Positions 1-11,752 of a stretch of 64,000 nucleotides of DNA are shown piece after piece. The DNA is from Pseudomonas huaxiensis (GTDB taxonomy: Bacteria; Pseudomonadota; Gammaproteobacteria; Pseudomonadales; Pseudomonadaceae), in the NCBI RefSeq assembly GCF_003231275.1, contig NZ_QKVL01000003.1, positions 62,001-126,000 of the forward strand, in the 5' to 3' direction. The notes beneath the pieces are model-generated. The model was not told the origin of the DNA. It ran no database searches and was given only the letters and a program-made list of their open reading frames with translations. The translations under genes were made by a program, and so were the position numbers. The number at the start of each line of letters is the position of its first letter. The first letter of the stretch is position 1.

Positions 1-1871
<1,871 letters not shown>

Positions 1872-2063
1872 GGTTCTATGCACTCTTGAGGACGTTCGGC
1901 AAACCTCTGCGCGTTGAGCGCTGTGCCGACAGCACCGGCATGTAAACCAGTGCTGTAAAAATTCGGGTATTCCAGACACGCCAACGCGGGAGCAAGCCCC
2001 CGCGCGGCGATATCCTACCAGTCAACGTCAAACATCAGTCAACCGGCCGACAACAAGCAGCAA

Positions 2064-3983
2064 TTACTTGTTGTCTTTGACTTCTTCGAACTCCGCGTCG
2101 ACGACGTCGTCGTGCTTGGCTTCATCAGCCGGCTGTGCCTGAGCACCCGCTTCCGGCTTTTCGGCCTGCTCGGCGTACATCTTCTGAGCAACCGGAGCGG
2201 AGACTTTCGACAGCTCTTCGACCTTCGCATCGATAGCAGCCTTGTCGTCGCCTTTGACAGCAGCTTCCAGAGCAGCAACAGCAGCTTCGATCGCGGACTT
2301 CTCGTCAGCGGTTACCTTGTCACCGGCATCAGCGACCATTTTGCGAGTCGAGTGAACCAGTGCATCACCCTGGTTACGGGCTGCGGCCAGCTCTTCGAAC
2401 TTGCGGTCTTCCTCGGCGTTGACTTCAGCGTCGCGGACCATCTGCTGGATTTCTTCCTCGGACAGACCGGAGTTGGCCTTGATCACGATGGACTGTTGCT
2501 TGCCGGTGGCCTTGTCTTTCGCGCCGACGTGCAGGATGCCGTTGGCGTCGATGTCGAAGGTCACTTCGATTTGTGGCACGCCACGTGGAGCAGGTGGAAT
2601 CTCGGCCAGGTCGAACTTGCCCAGGGACTTGTTCTGTGCGGCCTGTTTGCGCTCACCCTGCAGCACGTGAATGGTCACGGCATTCTGGTTGTCATCGGCA
2701 GTCGAGAACACCTGCGACTTTTTGGTCGGGATGGTGGTGTTCTTCTCGATCAGCGCGGTCATCACGCCACCCATGGTTTCGATACCCAGGGTCAGCGGGC
2801 TGACGTCCAGCAGCAGCACGTCTTTCACGTCACCGGCCAGAACAGCACCCTGGATGGCAGCACCCATGGCAACAGCTTCGTCCGGGTTGACGTCTTTACG
2901 CGCTTCCTTGCCGAAGAAATCAGCAACGGTTTTCTGCACCAGCGGCATACGGGTCTGGCCACCGACCAGGATCACGTCGTCAATCTTGCTGACGTCGATA
3001 CCGGCATCTTTCAAAGCGATGCGGCAAGGCTCGATGGTGCGCTGAACCAGATCTTCGACCAGCGACTCCAGCTTGGCGCGGGAGATCTTCACGTTCAGGT
3101 GCTTCGGACCGGTCGCATCAGCAGTGATGTACGGCAGGTTGACGTCGGTCTGCTGGCTCGAGGAGAGCTCGATCTTGGCTTTTTCAGCAGCTTCTTTCAG
3201 ACGCTGCATCGCCAGCGGGTCACCCTTAAGGTTCATGCCGCTTTCTTTCTTGAACTCGTCGACGAGGTAGTCGATCAGGCGAATATCGAAGTCTTCACCA
3301 CCGAGGAACGTGTCACCGTTGGTTGCCAACACTTCGAACTGGTGCTCGCCGTCGACTTCAGCGATCTCGATCACCGACACGTCGAAGGTACCGCCACCCA
3401 GGTCATAAACGATGACGGTGTGGTCGCCCTTGGCTTTGTCCATACCGTAGGCCAGAGCGGCTGCGGTTGGTTCGTTGATGATCCGCTTGACGTCCAGACC
3501 TGCGATACGACCAGCGTCTTTGGTTGCCTGGCGCTGGCTGTCGTTGAAGTACGCAGGAACAGTGATGACGGCTTCGGTCACTGCTTCGCCGAGGTAGTCT
3601 TCGGCGGTTTTCTTCATCTTTTTCAGGACTTCGGCGCTGATTTGCGGCGGAGCCATTTTCTGACCGTTCACTTCGACCCAGGCGTCGCTGTTGTCAGCCT
3701 TGACGATCTTGTACGGAACCATCTGGATGTCTTTCTGCACGACTTCTTCATCGAAGCGACGGCCGATCAGACGCTTTACCGCGTACAGGGTGTTGTGCGG
3801 GTTGGTCACCGCCTGGCGCTTGGCCGACTGGCCAACCAGGATTTCGCCATCGTTGGCGTAAGCGATGATCGACGGCGTGGTGCGAGCGCCTTCGGCGTTC
3901 TCGATCACCTTGACGTTGCCGTTTTCCAGAATGGAGACGCAGGAGTTGGTAGTCCCCAGGTCGATACCGATAATTTTGCCCAT
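2064..3983 (-). CDS. dnaK: Molecular chaperone DnaK (Hsp70)
   Basis: ATP-dependent cytoplasmic chaperone, 639 aa. The N-terminal nucleotide-binding domain opens with [10 protein letters not shown] and contains DLGGGTFD. The substrate-binding domain follows, and the protein ends in an acidic tail of the EEVKDNK type that is typical of proteobacterial DnaK. It lies 102 bp downstream of grpE and has its own sigma-32 promoter overlapping the end of grpE, so it can be transcribed from two heat-shock promoters. The 192 bp between dnaK and dnaJ include a GC-rich inverted repeat near 1984-2002. Confidence 0.98.
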   Translation of the reverse strand: MGKIIGIDLGTTNSCVSILENGNVKVIENAEGARTTPSIIAYANDGEILVGQSAKRQAVTNPHNTLYAVKRLIGRRFDEEVVQKDIQMVPYKIVKADNSDAWVEVNGQKMAPPQISAEVLKKMKKTAEDYLGEAVTEAVITVPAYFNDSQRQATKDAGRIAGLDVKRIINEPTAAALAYGMDKAKGDHTVIVYDLGGGTFDVSVIEIAEVDGEHQFEVLATNGDTFLGGEDFDIRLIDYLVDEFKKESGMNLKGDPLAMQRLKEAAEKAKIELSSSQQTDVNLPYITADATGPKHLNVKISRAKLESLVEDLVQRTIEPCRIALKDAGIDVSKIDDVILVGGQTRMPLVQKTVADFFGKEARKDVNPDEAVAMGAAIQGAVLAGDVKDVLLLDVSPLTLGIETMGGVMTALIEKNTTIPTKKSQVFSTADDNQNAVTIHVLQGERKQAAQNKSLGKFDLAEIPPAPRGVPQIEVTFDIDANGILHVGAKDKATGKQQSIVIKANSGLSEEEIQQMVRDAEVNAEEDRKFEELAAARNQGDALVHSTRKMVADAGDKVTADEKSAIEAAVAALEAAVKGDDKAAIDAKVEELSKVSAPVAQKMYAEQAEKPEAGAQAQPADEAKHDDVVDAEFEEVKDNK

Positions 3984-4062
3984 GTTAACTCTCCCGAAAC
4001 TTTGGATTTGGTTGCCACAGTGGTGTTGGCCAACTGCGGTAGCACTTAAACGCTTGACACCT

Positions 4063-4090
4063 AGATGGGGGTCGCCAGGTTAATTTCAAG
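4063..4090 (-). promoter_or_regulatory. Sigma-32 heat-shock promoter of dnaK
   Basis: On the reverse strand CTTGAAA (4084-4090) is followed after 13 nt by CCCCATCT (ending 4063), almost the exact sigma-32 consensus. It lies about 80 nt upstream of the dnaK ATG. The -35 element contains the TGA stop codon of grpE, so coding end and promoter share the same bases. Confidence 0.85.
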
Positions 4091-4652
4091 CCTTCTCGTC
4101 GATAGAAGGCGAAACTGGCGCCGGAGCCTTGCTGACCACGACCATTGCCGGGCGCAGCAGGCGACCATTGAGCTGATAGCCCTTCTGGAAGACCTTGAGC
4201 ACGGTGTTCGGCTCGACCTCGGCACTTTCCTGCAGGGCCATTGCCTGGTGATGCTCAGCGTTGAACGGCTCGCCGTGCGGATCAATGGCTTCGAGGTTGA
4301 AGCGCTTGAGGGTGTCCTGGAACATCTTCAGGGTCAGCTCGATGCCTTCGCGCATCGGACGAATGCTTTCGTCATCCGGGTTGGACAGCTCAAGACCGCG
4401 CTCCAGGCTGTCGATCACCGGCAGCAGGTCGCCAGCGAACTTCTCCAGGGCGAATTTGTGCGCCTTTTCCACGTCCTGTTCGGCGCGGCGGCGAATATTC
4501 TGCAGATCGGCCGCGGTACGCAGGGCCTGATCCTGGGCCGCCGCCAGTTGCTCTTCGAGCACCTGTACGCGCGCAGCCAGCTCGTTGGCGCCCGCGTCGG
4601 CGGATTTATCGGCGTTCAGATTCTGTTCGTCCAGCATCTGTTCATCAGCCAT
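4086..4652 (-). CDS. grpE: Nucleotide exchange factor GrpE
   Basis: Homodimeric exchange factor that releases ADP from DnaK. 188 aa, starting [11 protein letters not shown] long N-terminal coiled coil (about 24-75, with [14 protein letters not shown]) is followed by the beta domain carrying the GrpE signature region ([20 protein letters not shown], about 150-172). First gene of the leftward heat-shock cluster, directly behind a sigma-32 promoter and divergent from recN. Confidence 0.96.
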   Translation of the reverse strand: MADEQMLDEQNLNADKSADAGANELAARVQVLEEQLAAAQDQALRTAADLQNIRRRAEQDVEKAHKFALEKFAGDLLPVIDSLERGLELSNPDDESIRPMREGIELTLKMFQDTLKRFNLEAIDPHGEPFNAEHHQAMALQESAEVEPNTVLKVFQKGYQLNGRLLRPAMVVVSKAPAPVSPSIDEKA

Positions 4653-4705
4653 GAAATCTCTCCTCTCATTTCGTCAGCGAGCTCGACTCGCGTATCTGCC
4701 GGCCT

Positions 4706-4735
4706 ATATGGGGTCGCAAAAAGCAGCTTCAAGGG
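4706..4735 (-). promoter_or_regulatory. Sigma-32 heat-shock promoter of grpE
   Basis: The reverse strand reads CCTTGAA, about 14 nt of spacer, then CCCCATAT (ending at 4706). This is a very good match to the sigma-32 consensus, about 54 nt upstream of the grpE start. It is separate from the recN control region to its right. Confidence 0.85.
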
Positions 4736-4839
4736 TGATTGAACATCAATGTGGCGACGACATAACTGTCCGCGATCAAAACGCGGCCTCGGCGACGGAA
4801 TCGGACTAAGCGCGGGCATTGTCAGGGAATTTGAAAACA

Positions 4840-4855
4840 CTGTATAAATAACCAG
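4840..4855 (+). promoter_or_regulatory. LexA (SOS) box in front of recN
   Basis: CTGTATAAATAACCAG is a 16-bp CTG-N10-CAG element matching the gamma-proteobacterial LexA consensus. It ends 23 nt upstream of the recN ATG, where it would block transcription until LexA is cleaved. Confidence 0.88.
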
Positions 4856-4878
4856 ACATTTTTCTGGGAGCCGCCCGA

Positions 4879-6552
4879 ATGCTGGTGCACCTGTCCATCC
4901 ACAATTACGCCATCGTCGAACACCTCGACCTCGAACTCGCCCGAGGCATGAGCGTCATCACCGGCGAAACCGGTGCTGGCAAATCGATCATGCTCGATGC
5001 GCTTGGCCTGACGCTGGGTGATCGTGCCGACAGCGGCGTGGTGCGCCCCGGCGCGGACAAGGCCGACATCCTCGCGACCTTCGATCTGATCGACATTCCT
5101 GAAGCACGCACCTGGCTGGCCGAACGCGACCTCGACAGCGACGGCCCGTGCATTTTGCGCCGGGTCATTACCGCCGAGGGCCGCAGCCGCGGCTATATCA
5201 ACGGAACGCCCTGCCCGCTGAGCGATCTCAAGGCGGTCGGCGAATTGCTGATCGACATCCACAGCCAGCACGAACACCAGTCGCTGCTGAAAACCGACAC
5301 CCACCGTCGCCTGCTCGATGAATACGCCGGCGCCACCGATCTTGCCCGCCAGGTGCAGATGGCAGCCCAGCGCTGGCGCCAGACGCGCGCGGAGCTGGAC
5401 CGACTGTGCAACTCCGGCGACGAGCAGCGCGCGCAGCACCAGTTGCTCAGCTATCAACTGGAAGAGCTGGACAATCTCGGCCTCGGCGAAAACGAACTGG
5501 AGCAACTGGAACAGGAACACAAGAACCTGACCAATGCCGAAGCGCTGTTCGGCATCTGCCGCCAAGTGATCGACCACTGTAGCGAAAACGATTCGGGCAA
5601 CGTGCTCAGCGCACTGACTGTCAGCCTCAACCGCCTGACTGCGATAAACAACGCACCGCACGCCCTGGGCGAGGCTGCCAACCTGATTGCCAGCGCACAG
5701 ATCCAGGTAGAGGAAGCGGTGGGTGAACTCAACCGCTTCCTCGACAATTTCGATGCTGACCCGGCGCGCCTGCAACAGCTGGAAGAACGCCTGGATACGC
5801 TCTACACCCTGGCGCGCAAGCATCGCGTACACCCCAGTGAATTGATCAGCCTGCAACAACGCCTGGGCGAAGAACTGGAAAGCCTCAATGCCAACGATGA
5901 ATCCATCGAGCGACTGGAAGAAGAACTGAAGGCGTATGCCCGTCATTACCAGGAGAAGGCCAGCGAGCTCAGCGGGCTGCGCCGGAGCGCGGCCAATCAG
6001 CTTGCCGCTGCGGTAGAAGTTGAAATTCAGCGCCTGGGGATGCCCGGAGGACGCTTCTGTATCGAGCTACGCCCTGGCAACGGCGACGACCTGCACCCAC
6101 ACGGCCTGGAACAGGTGGAACTGCTGGTCAGCGCGAACCCCGGCCAACCGCTCAAGGGCCTGGCAAAAGTGGCGTCTGGGGGCGAGCTGTCACGCATCAG
6201 CCTGGCCATCCAGGTGATCACCGCACAGACCTCACGCATCCCGACACTGGTATTCGACGAAGTGGATGTGGGGATCGGCGGTCCTACCGCAGAAATAGTC
6301 GGGCAATTGCTGCGCCGACTGGGCGAGCGCGGCCAGGTACTGACCGTCACTCACCTGCCGCAGGTTGCCGCGCAAGGTCATCACCACCTGTTCGTGCACA
6401 AGGTACGCAACAGCGATGCTACCCACACCGCAGTTGCCAGCCTGGGCAAGCGCGAACGTGTCGAGGAAGTCGCCCGCATGCTCGGCGGCATCGATTTGAC
6501 CAAGGAATCTCTGGCCCACGCCAAGAAAATGGTCGTGACCAGCAAAGCCTGA
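4879..6552 (+). CDS. recN: DNA repair protein RecN (SMC-like)
   Basis: SMC-family ATPase acting early in double-strand-break repair. 557 aa, as expected. Walker A GETGAGKS lies at 29-36 and a coiled-coil arm occupies about 160-370. The C-terminal head has the signature SGGELSR (around residue 433) and a Walker B ending in VFDEVDVG. The start is supported by a GGGAG ribosome site, and expression by the adjacent LexA box. It is followed by a strong terminator. Confidence 0.97.
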   Translation: MLVHLSIHNYAIVEHLDLELARGMSVITGETGAGKSIMLDALGLTLGDRADSGVVRPGADKADILATFDLIDIPEARTWLAERDLDSDGPCILRRVITAEGRSRGYINGTPCPLSDLKAVGELLIDIHSQHEHQSLLKTDTHRRLLDEYAGATDLARQVQMAAQRWRQTRAELDRLCNSGDEQRAQHQLLSYQLEELDNLGLGENELEQLEQEHKNLTNAEALFGICRQVIDHCSENDSGNVLSALTVSLNRLTAINNAPHALGEAANLIASAQIQVEEAVGELNRFLDNFDADPARLQQLEERLDTLYTLARKHRVHPSELISLQQRLGEELESLNANDESIERLEEELKAYARHYQEKASELSGLRRSAANQLAAAVEVEIQRLGMPGGRFCIELRPGNGDDLHPHGLEQVELLVSANPGQPLKGLAKVASGGELSRISLAIQVITAQTSRIPTLVFDEVDVGIGGPTAEIVGQLLRRLGERGQVLTVTHLPQVAAQGHHHLFVHKVRNSDATHTAVASLGKRERVEEVARMLGGIDLTKESLAHAKKMVVTSKA

Positions 6553-6564
6553 CCCCGGAAAGCA

Positions 6565-6590
6565 CGAAGGCGACCCTGAGGTCGCCTTCG
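6565..6590 (+). terminator. Terminator-like hairpin after recN
   Basis: An 11-bp perfect stem (CGAAGGCGACC / GGTCGCCTTCG) with a 4-nt loop begins 12 nt after the recN stop and is followed by a short T-rich stretch (AAGCTTTTG). It lies between the convergent recN and fur genes. Confidence 0.7.
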
Positions 6591-6615
6591 AAGCTTTTGC
6601 CGCAAGCGCTAGCGC

Positions 6616-7020
6616 TTACTTCTTCTTGCGTACGTACAGCACCAGATTGTGATCAACCAGCTCGTAACCGTGCTGGGCAACAATTTCTTTCTGGCGCTTC
6701 TCGATTTCGGGATCGAAGAACTCGATCACCTCACCGGATTCCACGTTGACCATATGGTCGTGGTGGCCACCGTCGGCCAGTTCGAATACCGCATGACCGC
6801 CGTCGAAGTTGTGACGCACGACCAGACCGGCCGCCTCGAACTGGGTCAGAACACGGTACACCGTGGCCAGGCCAACATCTTCTCCAGCTTCCATCAATGC
6901 CTTGTAGACATCTTCAGCGCTCATATGGCGCTGCTCGGTGGAGTCGAGCATCTGTAGGATCTTGACTCGAGGCAGGGTTACCTTGAGACCGGCTTTGCGC
7001 AGTTCGCTATTTTCAACCAT
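6616..7020 (-). CDS. fur: Ferric uptake regulator Fur
   Basis: Iron-responsive repressor of iron uptake genes. 134 aa from MVENSELRKAGLKVT. The winged helix occupies about 1-85. The metal-site region HHDHMVNVESGEVIEF (about 87-102) provides the regulatory and structural histidines. No CxxC zinc pair is present, as in pseudomonad Fur. An upstream in-frame start at 7152 would add 44 residues unknown in the family and would overlap bamE. Divergent from bamE, the conserved Pseudomonas arrangement. Confidence 0.96.
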   Translation of the reverse strand: MVENSELRKAGLKVTLPRVKILQMLDSTEQRHMSAEDVYKALMEAGEDVGLATVYRVLTQFEAAGLVVRHNFDGGHAVFELADGGHHDHMVNVESGEVIEFFDPEIEKRQKEIVAQHGYELVDHNLVLYVRKKK

Positions 7021-7117
7021 GGTCAGCTTTCTCGCCGATGCTGCTTCGCAGCTTCTCTGAATACGGGTATGATCGGGGTTTACGTTGTCCAGCCAAGATA
7101 GTGGAAGTCGCCCACCG

Positions 7118-7639
7118 ATGCAAAACACCAAGCTCTTGCTAACCAGCCTCACCCTCGTGGGACTGCTCGCACTCGCCGGTTGCTCGTTTCCCGGGGTTTA
7201 CAAAATCGACATCCAGCAGGGCAATGTCGTGACGCAGGACATGATAGACCAATTGCGCCCCGGAATGACCCGTCGGCAAGTACGGTTTATCATGGGCAAC
7301 CCGCTGATCCAGGATACGTTCCATACCAATCGCTGGGACTATCTGTATAGCCTGCAGCCAGGCGGCGGCGAGCGCCAACAGGAACGCATCAGTATTTTCT
7401 TCAACGAGAGCGACCAATTGGCCAGCCTGTCCGGCGACTTCATGCCGGGCGTGAGCCGCGACCAGGAAATCCTCGGCAGCGAGAGAAACACCACCGTCAC
7501 CCAGCCTGAACAACAGGTCACGCCGGTGAAAGTGGACAAGCCAGCACGCCCCGGCTCGCTGGAAGACAAGATCCAGCGCGACGTCGATACCATCGAAGTC
7601 ATGCCCGTCCCGGTTCAGGAACCACTGCAAACGCAGTAA
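7118..7639 (+). CDS. bamE: Outer-membrane assembly lipoprotein BamE (OmlA/SmpA)
   Basis: Lipoprotein of the BAM complex, which inserts beta-barrel proteins into the outer membrane. 173 aa. The signal peptide ends in the lipobox LAGC (Cys about 23). The BamE fold includes the conserved [17 protein letters not shown] (about 53-69). The Pseudomonas proteins carry the same long, Pro/Gln-rich C-terminal extension seen here. ATG 7118 is chosen because the signal peptide begins there. Followed by a strong terminator. Confidence 0.95.
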   Translation: MQNTKLLLTSLTLVGLLALAGCSFPGVYKIDIQQGNVVTQDMIDQLRPGMTRRQVRFIMGNPLIQDTFHTNRWDYLYSLQPGGGERQQERISIFFNESDQLASLSGDFMPGVSRDQEILGSERNTTVTQPEQQVTPVKVDKPARPGSLEDKIQRDVDTIEVMPVPVQEPLQTQ

Positions 7640-7652
7640 CCCGAAGCCACAA

Positions 7653-7681
7653 AAAAAGCCCGAACATGTTCGGGCTTTTTT
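7653..7681. terminator. Bidirectional rho-independent terminator after bamE
   Basis: A perfect AGCCCGAACA/TGTTCGGGCT stem lies between an A-run and a T-run, so it can work on both strands. It separates bamE from the leftward ratA unit. Confidence 0.9.
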
Positions 7682-7720
7682 ACGTCTGCCTTCTGCGCCT
7701 GACGCTCTTGAAGACCCTTC

Positions 7721-7792
7721 TCACCTTGTCAGCCGCTGCTTGCGCGCCGCCTTGGCATCCGCCACAAGCGGTCGGCGCAAAACCCTCTCACC
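7721..7792 (-). pseudogene. rnfH: Probable remnant of rnfH (C-terminal tail only)
   Basis: Directly behind ratA on the same strand an open frame reads GERVLRRPLVADAKAARKQR, then LTR and a stop. This closely resembles the RnfH C-terminus (a GDRVEIYRPLxADPKxxRKQR-like ending). In other Pseudomonas a complete rnfH of about 100 codons follows ratA; here only about 23 codons fit before the bamE terminator. My inference is an internal deletion of rnfH. The match rests on recall of the family ending and is short. Confidence 0.5.
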
Positions 7793-8222
7793 CGTTGAGC
7801 TGCTTGGCCCGCTGACAGAACGCATCGACCAGCGTGTTGGCGGCCTGGTTGAACAGCGGCCCCAAGGTCGCGCGCACCAGCGCCCCGGAATATTCGAAGG
7901 ACAGATCGAGACTGATCTTGCAGGCCTTCTCCCCCAGCGGCTTGAACACCCAGAGCCCGTGCAACTGACTGAACGGCCCTTCCTCCAGATTCATTTCAAT
8001 GGACTGCCCCGGCACCAGCACATTCTGGGTTACGAAATGCTGACTGATACCGCCCTTGGCCACCTCGACCTTGGCCCGCATATGCGTCTCGCTGACTTCC
8101 AGCACCGTGCTCGCCGAGCACCAGGGCAGAAACTCCGGATAGCGCGCAACATCGTTGACCAGATCGTAGAGTGACCGAGCGGGATAAGGCAGCAGGGCCG
8201 ACCGTTGAATATGGGTAGTCAT
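7788..8222 (-). CDS. ratA: RatA/Coq10-like START-domain protein
   Basis: 144 aa START/polyketide-cyclase fold (MTTHIQRSALLPYPARSLYDLV), with the family's YPEFLPWC motif at about residues 27-34. In E. coli RatA was reported to inhibit 70S assembly; the eukaryotic relative Coq10 binds ubiquinone, so the physiological role may be quinone-linked. The start at 8222 matches the family N-terminus, although the frame extends to 8258. Neighbour of smpB (divergent), as in most gamma-proteobacteria, but its usual partner rnfH appears deleted. Confidence 0.9.
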   Translation of the reverse strand: MTTHIQRSALLPYPARSLYDLVNDVARYPEFLPWCSASTVLEVSETHMRAKVEVAKGGISQHFVTQNVLVPGQSIEMNLEEGPFSQLHGLWVFKPLGEKACKISLDLSFEYSGALVRATLGPLFNQAANTLVDAFCQRAKQLNG

Positions 8223-8431
8223 CCAGGCGTCATTTCCAAAACTGAGCGAAAAAAGCAAACCGGCGCCACTAGAACAAAGAATGCGGCACCCGGCAACCGG
8301 CCAAATGCCACATCACTGATGACAGCGGAGTGGCCGAAAAATGCGCGCATTGTCCGGGATTCAATGCGACGGCTCAAGCTCACCACTCCCCCGTAGCCGA
8401 CGACGCAACGACTGCCTATAATGCCGCCCCT

Positions 8432-8914
8432 ATGGCCAAACAAACGAAACATCCGACAGGGACCATCGCGCAGAACAAGAAAGCGCGACACGATTACTTC
8501 ATCGAACACAAATTCGAGGCCGGACTGGTCCTGTCCGGTTGGGAAGTAAAGAGCCTGCGTGCCGGCAAGGCGCACCTGGTGGACAGCTACGTGCTGCTCA
8601 AGGACGGTGAAGCCTGGCTGATGGGCAGCCACATCACTCCGCTGACGGCAGCCAGTACCCACGTCATTGCCGACCCGACACGCACCCGCAAGCTGCTGCT
8701 CAATCGCCGCGAGCTGGAACGTCTGTTCGTGGGCGTGCAGCAGAAGGGCTATACCTGCGTCGCACTGTCCATGTACTGGAGCAAGCACTTGATCAAGTGC
8801 GAGATCGCTCTGGGCAAGGGCAAGAAGGAATACGACAAGCGCGATACCCAGCGCGAGCGTGATTCCGATCGCGAACTGCAGCGCGCAGTGCGCAACAAAG
8901 GACGCGAAGACTGA
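8432..8914 (+). CDS. smpB: SsrA-binding protein SmpB
   Basis: RNA-binding partner of tmRNA in trans-translation. 160 aa: an OB-fold core (about 13-125, with the conserved [19 protein letters not shown]) and a basic C-terminal tail ([14 protein letters not shown]...). ATG 8432 gives the normal length. The ssrA gene, its RNA partner, lies 7.4 kb downstream. Confidence 0.97.
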   Translation: MAKQTKHPTGTIAQNKKARHDYFIEHKFEAGLVLSGWEVKSLRAGKAHLVDSYVLLKDGEAWLMGSHITPLTAASTHVIADPTRTRKLLLNRRELERLFVGVQQKGYTCVALSMYWSKHLIKCEIALGKGKKEYDKRDTQRERDSDRELQRAVRNKGRED

Positions 8915-8993
8915 GTCATCTGCATTCAGTCTTTCAGGGCCTCATCGCTGGCCGGGCGGCGTGCCGCTTGCCAGCGATGGCCGTGCACAGCAT

Positions 8994-9761
8994 TCAACGC
9001 CCCTTGCGCCGCTCCGCTCGCGCCACCCGCTGAACTTCCTGCCTCACCTCCTCCAACACTTCCTGCACATACAGAATGTGTCGGCTCGACACTTCGCGAG
9101 CGTCCTGCGCGCGTCCTTCGACAATCGCCAGATACAGATCGCGGTGCTGACTGATCAGCATGTCGCGGGTTTCCGTGCGCTGCTTGTACATCCCACCGAT
9201 GTTGGTCACCACGTTGCGCTTGAGCAGATCGAACAGCCCGCGAATGGTGTGCAGCAACACCGCGTTATGACTGGCCTCAGCAATCGCCAGATGGAAGCGC
9301 GCATCCGCAGCGCCCTCTTCCGCCCGGCTGACTTCATCGCACCGGGTGTAGCAGTCCTGCAAGGTATCGAACGCTGCCTTCAGCCGCTCACGATCCACAT
9401 CCGTGGCGCGCATGGCCGCGTAATACGCGCATGACGCCTCAAGGGTATGGCGGAACTCCAGCAGGTCACGCTGGGCCTCGGGATTGTTTTCGAGCAGTTG
9501 CAGCAACGGATCACTGAACGTCGTCCCCAGCGATTCGACCACATAGTTACCACCACCCTGGCGGCTGACCAGCATGCCTTTGGCCACCAGCTTCTGGATT
9601 GCCTCGCGCAACGACGGGCGCGACACGCCGAACTGTTCAGCCAGCACCCGCTCGGCCGGCAAGCGCTCGCCGGCGGTCAGGGTGCCCTCAAGAATCATTC
9701 CTTCCAGCCGCTCGACGATATCGTCGGACAAACGGCGCTGGCGGACCTGGTCGAAAACCAT
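8994..9761 (-). CDS. lldR: FadR-subfamily GntR regulator of lactate use (LldR-like)
   Basis: 255 aa. An N-terminal winged helix-turn-helix (about 8-75, with GERLPAERVLAEQFGVSRPSLREAI) is followed by an all-helical FCD ligand domain (about 95-235). Divergent from lldP-lldD-dld with a palindromic LldR-type operator in the shared region, so it probably represses the operon until L-lactate binds. A GTG one codon upstream (9764) is an alternative start. Confidence 0.9.
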   Translation of the reverse strand: MVFDQVRQRRLSDDIVERLEGMILEGTLTAGERLPAERVLAEQFGVSRPSLREAIQKLVAKGMLVSRQGGGNYVVESLGTTFSDPLLQLLENNPEAQRDLLEFRHTLEASCAYYAAMRATDVDRERLKAAFDTLQDCYTRCDEVSRAEEGAADARFHLAIAEASHNAVLLHTIRGLFDLLKRNVVTNIGGMYKQRTETRDMLISQHRDLYLAIVEGRAQDAREVSSRHILYVQEVLEEVRQEVQRVARAERRKGR

Positions 9762-9953
9762 CACGTGCTCTCCACAATCCCGAGTCAGTTCGGGGCCGTC
9801 TATTTTGGCCTATCCGGCCACCCGTCACACCACTCAGTTGGCAAGTTTCCTTACCACTCAGTCAGATCCGTCCGACGGCATCAGACGAAAGTTTTGCCGG
9901 GACAAATTGACACACCTATAACGAGGCTTTTAACCTAGCGCCTCGACATTGTA

Positions 9954-9970
9954 AATTGGTATTACCAATT
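9954..9970. promoter_or_regulatory. LldR-type operator
   Basis: AATTGGTATTACCAATT is a perfect 7-3-7 palindrome identical in form to LldR operators of E. coli and Pseudomonas. It lies 45 nt before the lldP ATG, within the lldR-lldP divergent region. Confidence 0.85.
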
Positions 9971-10015
9971 AACCAATGCCAGTGCCTGACCAACAACAAT
10001 TAGGGGCCACCCAAC

Positions 10016-11683
10016 ATGCAAACATGGCAACAAATCTATAGCCCGCTTGGTAGTCTCGGCCTGTCCGCACTGGCGGCGGTCATTCCTATCGTGTTCTTCT
10101 TCCTGGCGCTGGCCGTGTTCCGTCTCAAGGGACACATCGCGGGCAGCATCACGCTGGGCCTGTCGATTCTGGTAGCGATCTTCGCCTTCCAGATGCCTGC
10201 CGACATGGCGTTCGCTGCCGCCGGTTACGGCTTCGCCTATGGTCTGTGGCCCATTGCCTGGATCATCGTCGCCGCGGTCTTCCTGTACAAACTGACGGTC
10301 AAGAGTGGCCAGTTCGAAGTGATCCGCAGCTCGGTGCTGTCGATTACCGACGACCAACGCCTGCAAGTGCTGCTGATCGGCTTCTGCTTCGGCGCCTTCC
10401 TTGAAGGTGCGGCCGGCTTTGGTGCGCCAGTGGCCATCACCGCCGCTCTGCTCGTGGGCCTGGGCTTCAACCCGCTGTACGCCGCCGGTCTGTGCCTGAT
10501 CGCCAACACCGCACCCGTCGCCTTCGGCGCCCTGGGTATCCCGATCATCGTCGCGGGCCAGGTCACCGGTATCGATGCGTTCCACATCGGCGCCATGACC
10601 GGTCGTCAACTGCCGCTGCTGTCGCTGTTCGTACCGTTCTGGCTGGTGTTCATGATGGACGGCCTGCGCGGCGTGAAGGAAACCTGGCCTGCCGCCCTGG
10701 TTGCCGGCCTGAGCTTCGCCGTTACCCAGTACTTCACCTCGAACTTCATTGGTCCAGAGCTGCCGGACATCACCTCGGCCCTCGCCAGCCTGATCTCCCT
10801 GACCCTGTTCCTGAAGGTCTGGCAGCCCAAGCACTCGTTCACAACCGCCACCGGCAGCGTCGGTGCCGCCGTGGTCAATACCGGTAGCCAACCTACGCCG
10901 TACAGCCTGGGTGAAATTTTCAAGGCCTGGTCGCCGTTCCTGATTCTGACCGTGCTGGTCACCATCTGGACCCTGAAGCCATTCAAGGCCGCATTCGCCT
11001 CTGGCGGCGCGATGTACAACTGGGTGTTCAACTTCGCCATCCCGCACCTGGATCAACTGGTCATCAAGACCGCACCGATCGTCACCGCACCAACCGCGAT
11101 GCCGGCGGTGTTCAAGCTCGACCCGATCTCCGCCACCGGCACCGCGATCTTCATCTCGGCGCTGCTGTCGATGCTCGTCCTGAAGATCAATTTCAAAACT
11201 GGTCTGACCACTTTGAAAGAAACCTTCTACGAGCTGCGCTGGCCGATCCTGTCCATCGGCATGGTTCTGGCGTTCGCCTTCGTCACCAACTACTCGGGCA
11301 TGTCGTCGACCATGGCCTTGGTACTGGCCGGCACCGGCGCCGCGTTCCCGTTCTTCTCGCCGTTCCTCGGCTGGCTGGGCGTGTTCCTGACCGGTTCGGA
11401 CACCTCGTCCAACGCCCTGTTCAGCTCGCTGCAAGCCACCACCGCCCACCAGATCGGGGTCAACGACACCCTGCTGGTCGCGGCGAACACCAGCGGTGGC
11501 GTGACCGGCAAGATGATTTCCCCGCAATCCATCGCCGTGGCCTGCGCCGCCACCGGCCTGGTTGGCAAGGAATCGGATCTGTTCCGCTTCACCCTCAAGC
11601 ACAGCCTGTTCTTCGCCACCATCGTCGGCGTGATCACCTTGGTCCAGGCCTACTGGCTGACCGGCATGCTTGTTCACCACTAA
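10016..11683 (+). CDS. lldP: L-lactate permease
   Basis: 555 aa inner-membrane proton symporter for lactate/glycolate (LctP family), with about 13 hydrophobic segments over its full length. It starts [20 protein letters not shown] and contains the family segment [14 protein letters not shown] (about 127-140) and, near the C-terminus, [18 protein letters not shown]. First gene of the lactate operon, under the LldR operator. Confidence 0.96.
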   Translation: MQTWQQIYSPLGSLGLSALAAVIPIVFFFLALAVFRLKGHIAGSITLGLSILVAIFAFQMPADMAFAAAGYGFAYGLWPIAWIIVAAVFLYKLTVKSGQFEVIRSSVLSITDDQRLQVLLIGFCFGAFLEGAAGFGAPVAITAALLVGLGFNPLYAAGLCLIANTAPVAFGALGIPIIVAGQVTGIDAFHIGAMTGRQLPLLSLFVPFWLVFMMDGLRGVKETWPAALVAGLSFAVTQYFTSNFIGPELPDITSALASLISLTLFLKVWQPKHSFTTATGSVGAAVVNTGSQPTPYSLGEIFKAWSPFLILTVLVTIWTLKPFKAAFASGGAMYNWVFNFAIPHLDQLVIKTAPIVTAPTAMPAVFKLDPISATGTAIFISALLSMLVLKINFKTGLTTLKETFYELRWPILSIGMVLAFAFVTNYSGMSSTMALVLAGTGAAFPFFSPFLGWLGVFLTGSDTSSNALFSSLQATTAHQIGVNDTLLVAANTSGGVTGKMISPQSIAVACAATGLVGKESDLFRFTLKHSLFFATIVGVITLVQAYWLTGMLVHH

Positions 11684-11693
11684 AGTGACAGGG

Positions 11694-11719
11694 GCCGGGC
11701 GCGTCACGGCGCGCCCGGC
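11694..11719 (+). terminator. GC-rich hairpin between lldP and lldD
   Basis: A 10-bp stem (GCCGGGCGCG / CGCGCCCGGC) lies just after the lldP stop and has no T-tract. It is therefore more likely a transcript-stabilising or processing hairpin than a true terminator. Confidence 0.5.
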
Positions 11720-11752
11720 AGCCGCCTTCTCACACAAACGCTGCGAGACCCC

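Noticed and set aside
2112-4049. 645-codon open frame opposite dnaK
   Set aside because: A mirror frame typical of dnaK coding bias in Pseudomonas; the real gene is unmistakable on the other strand.
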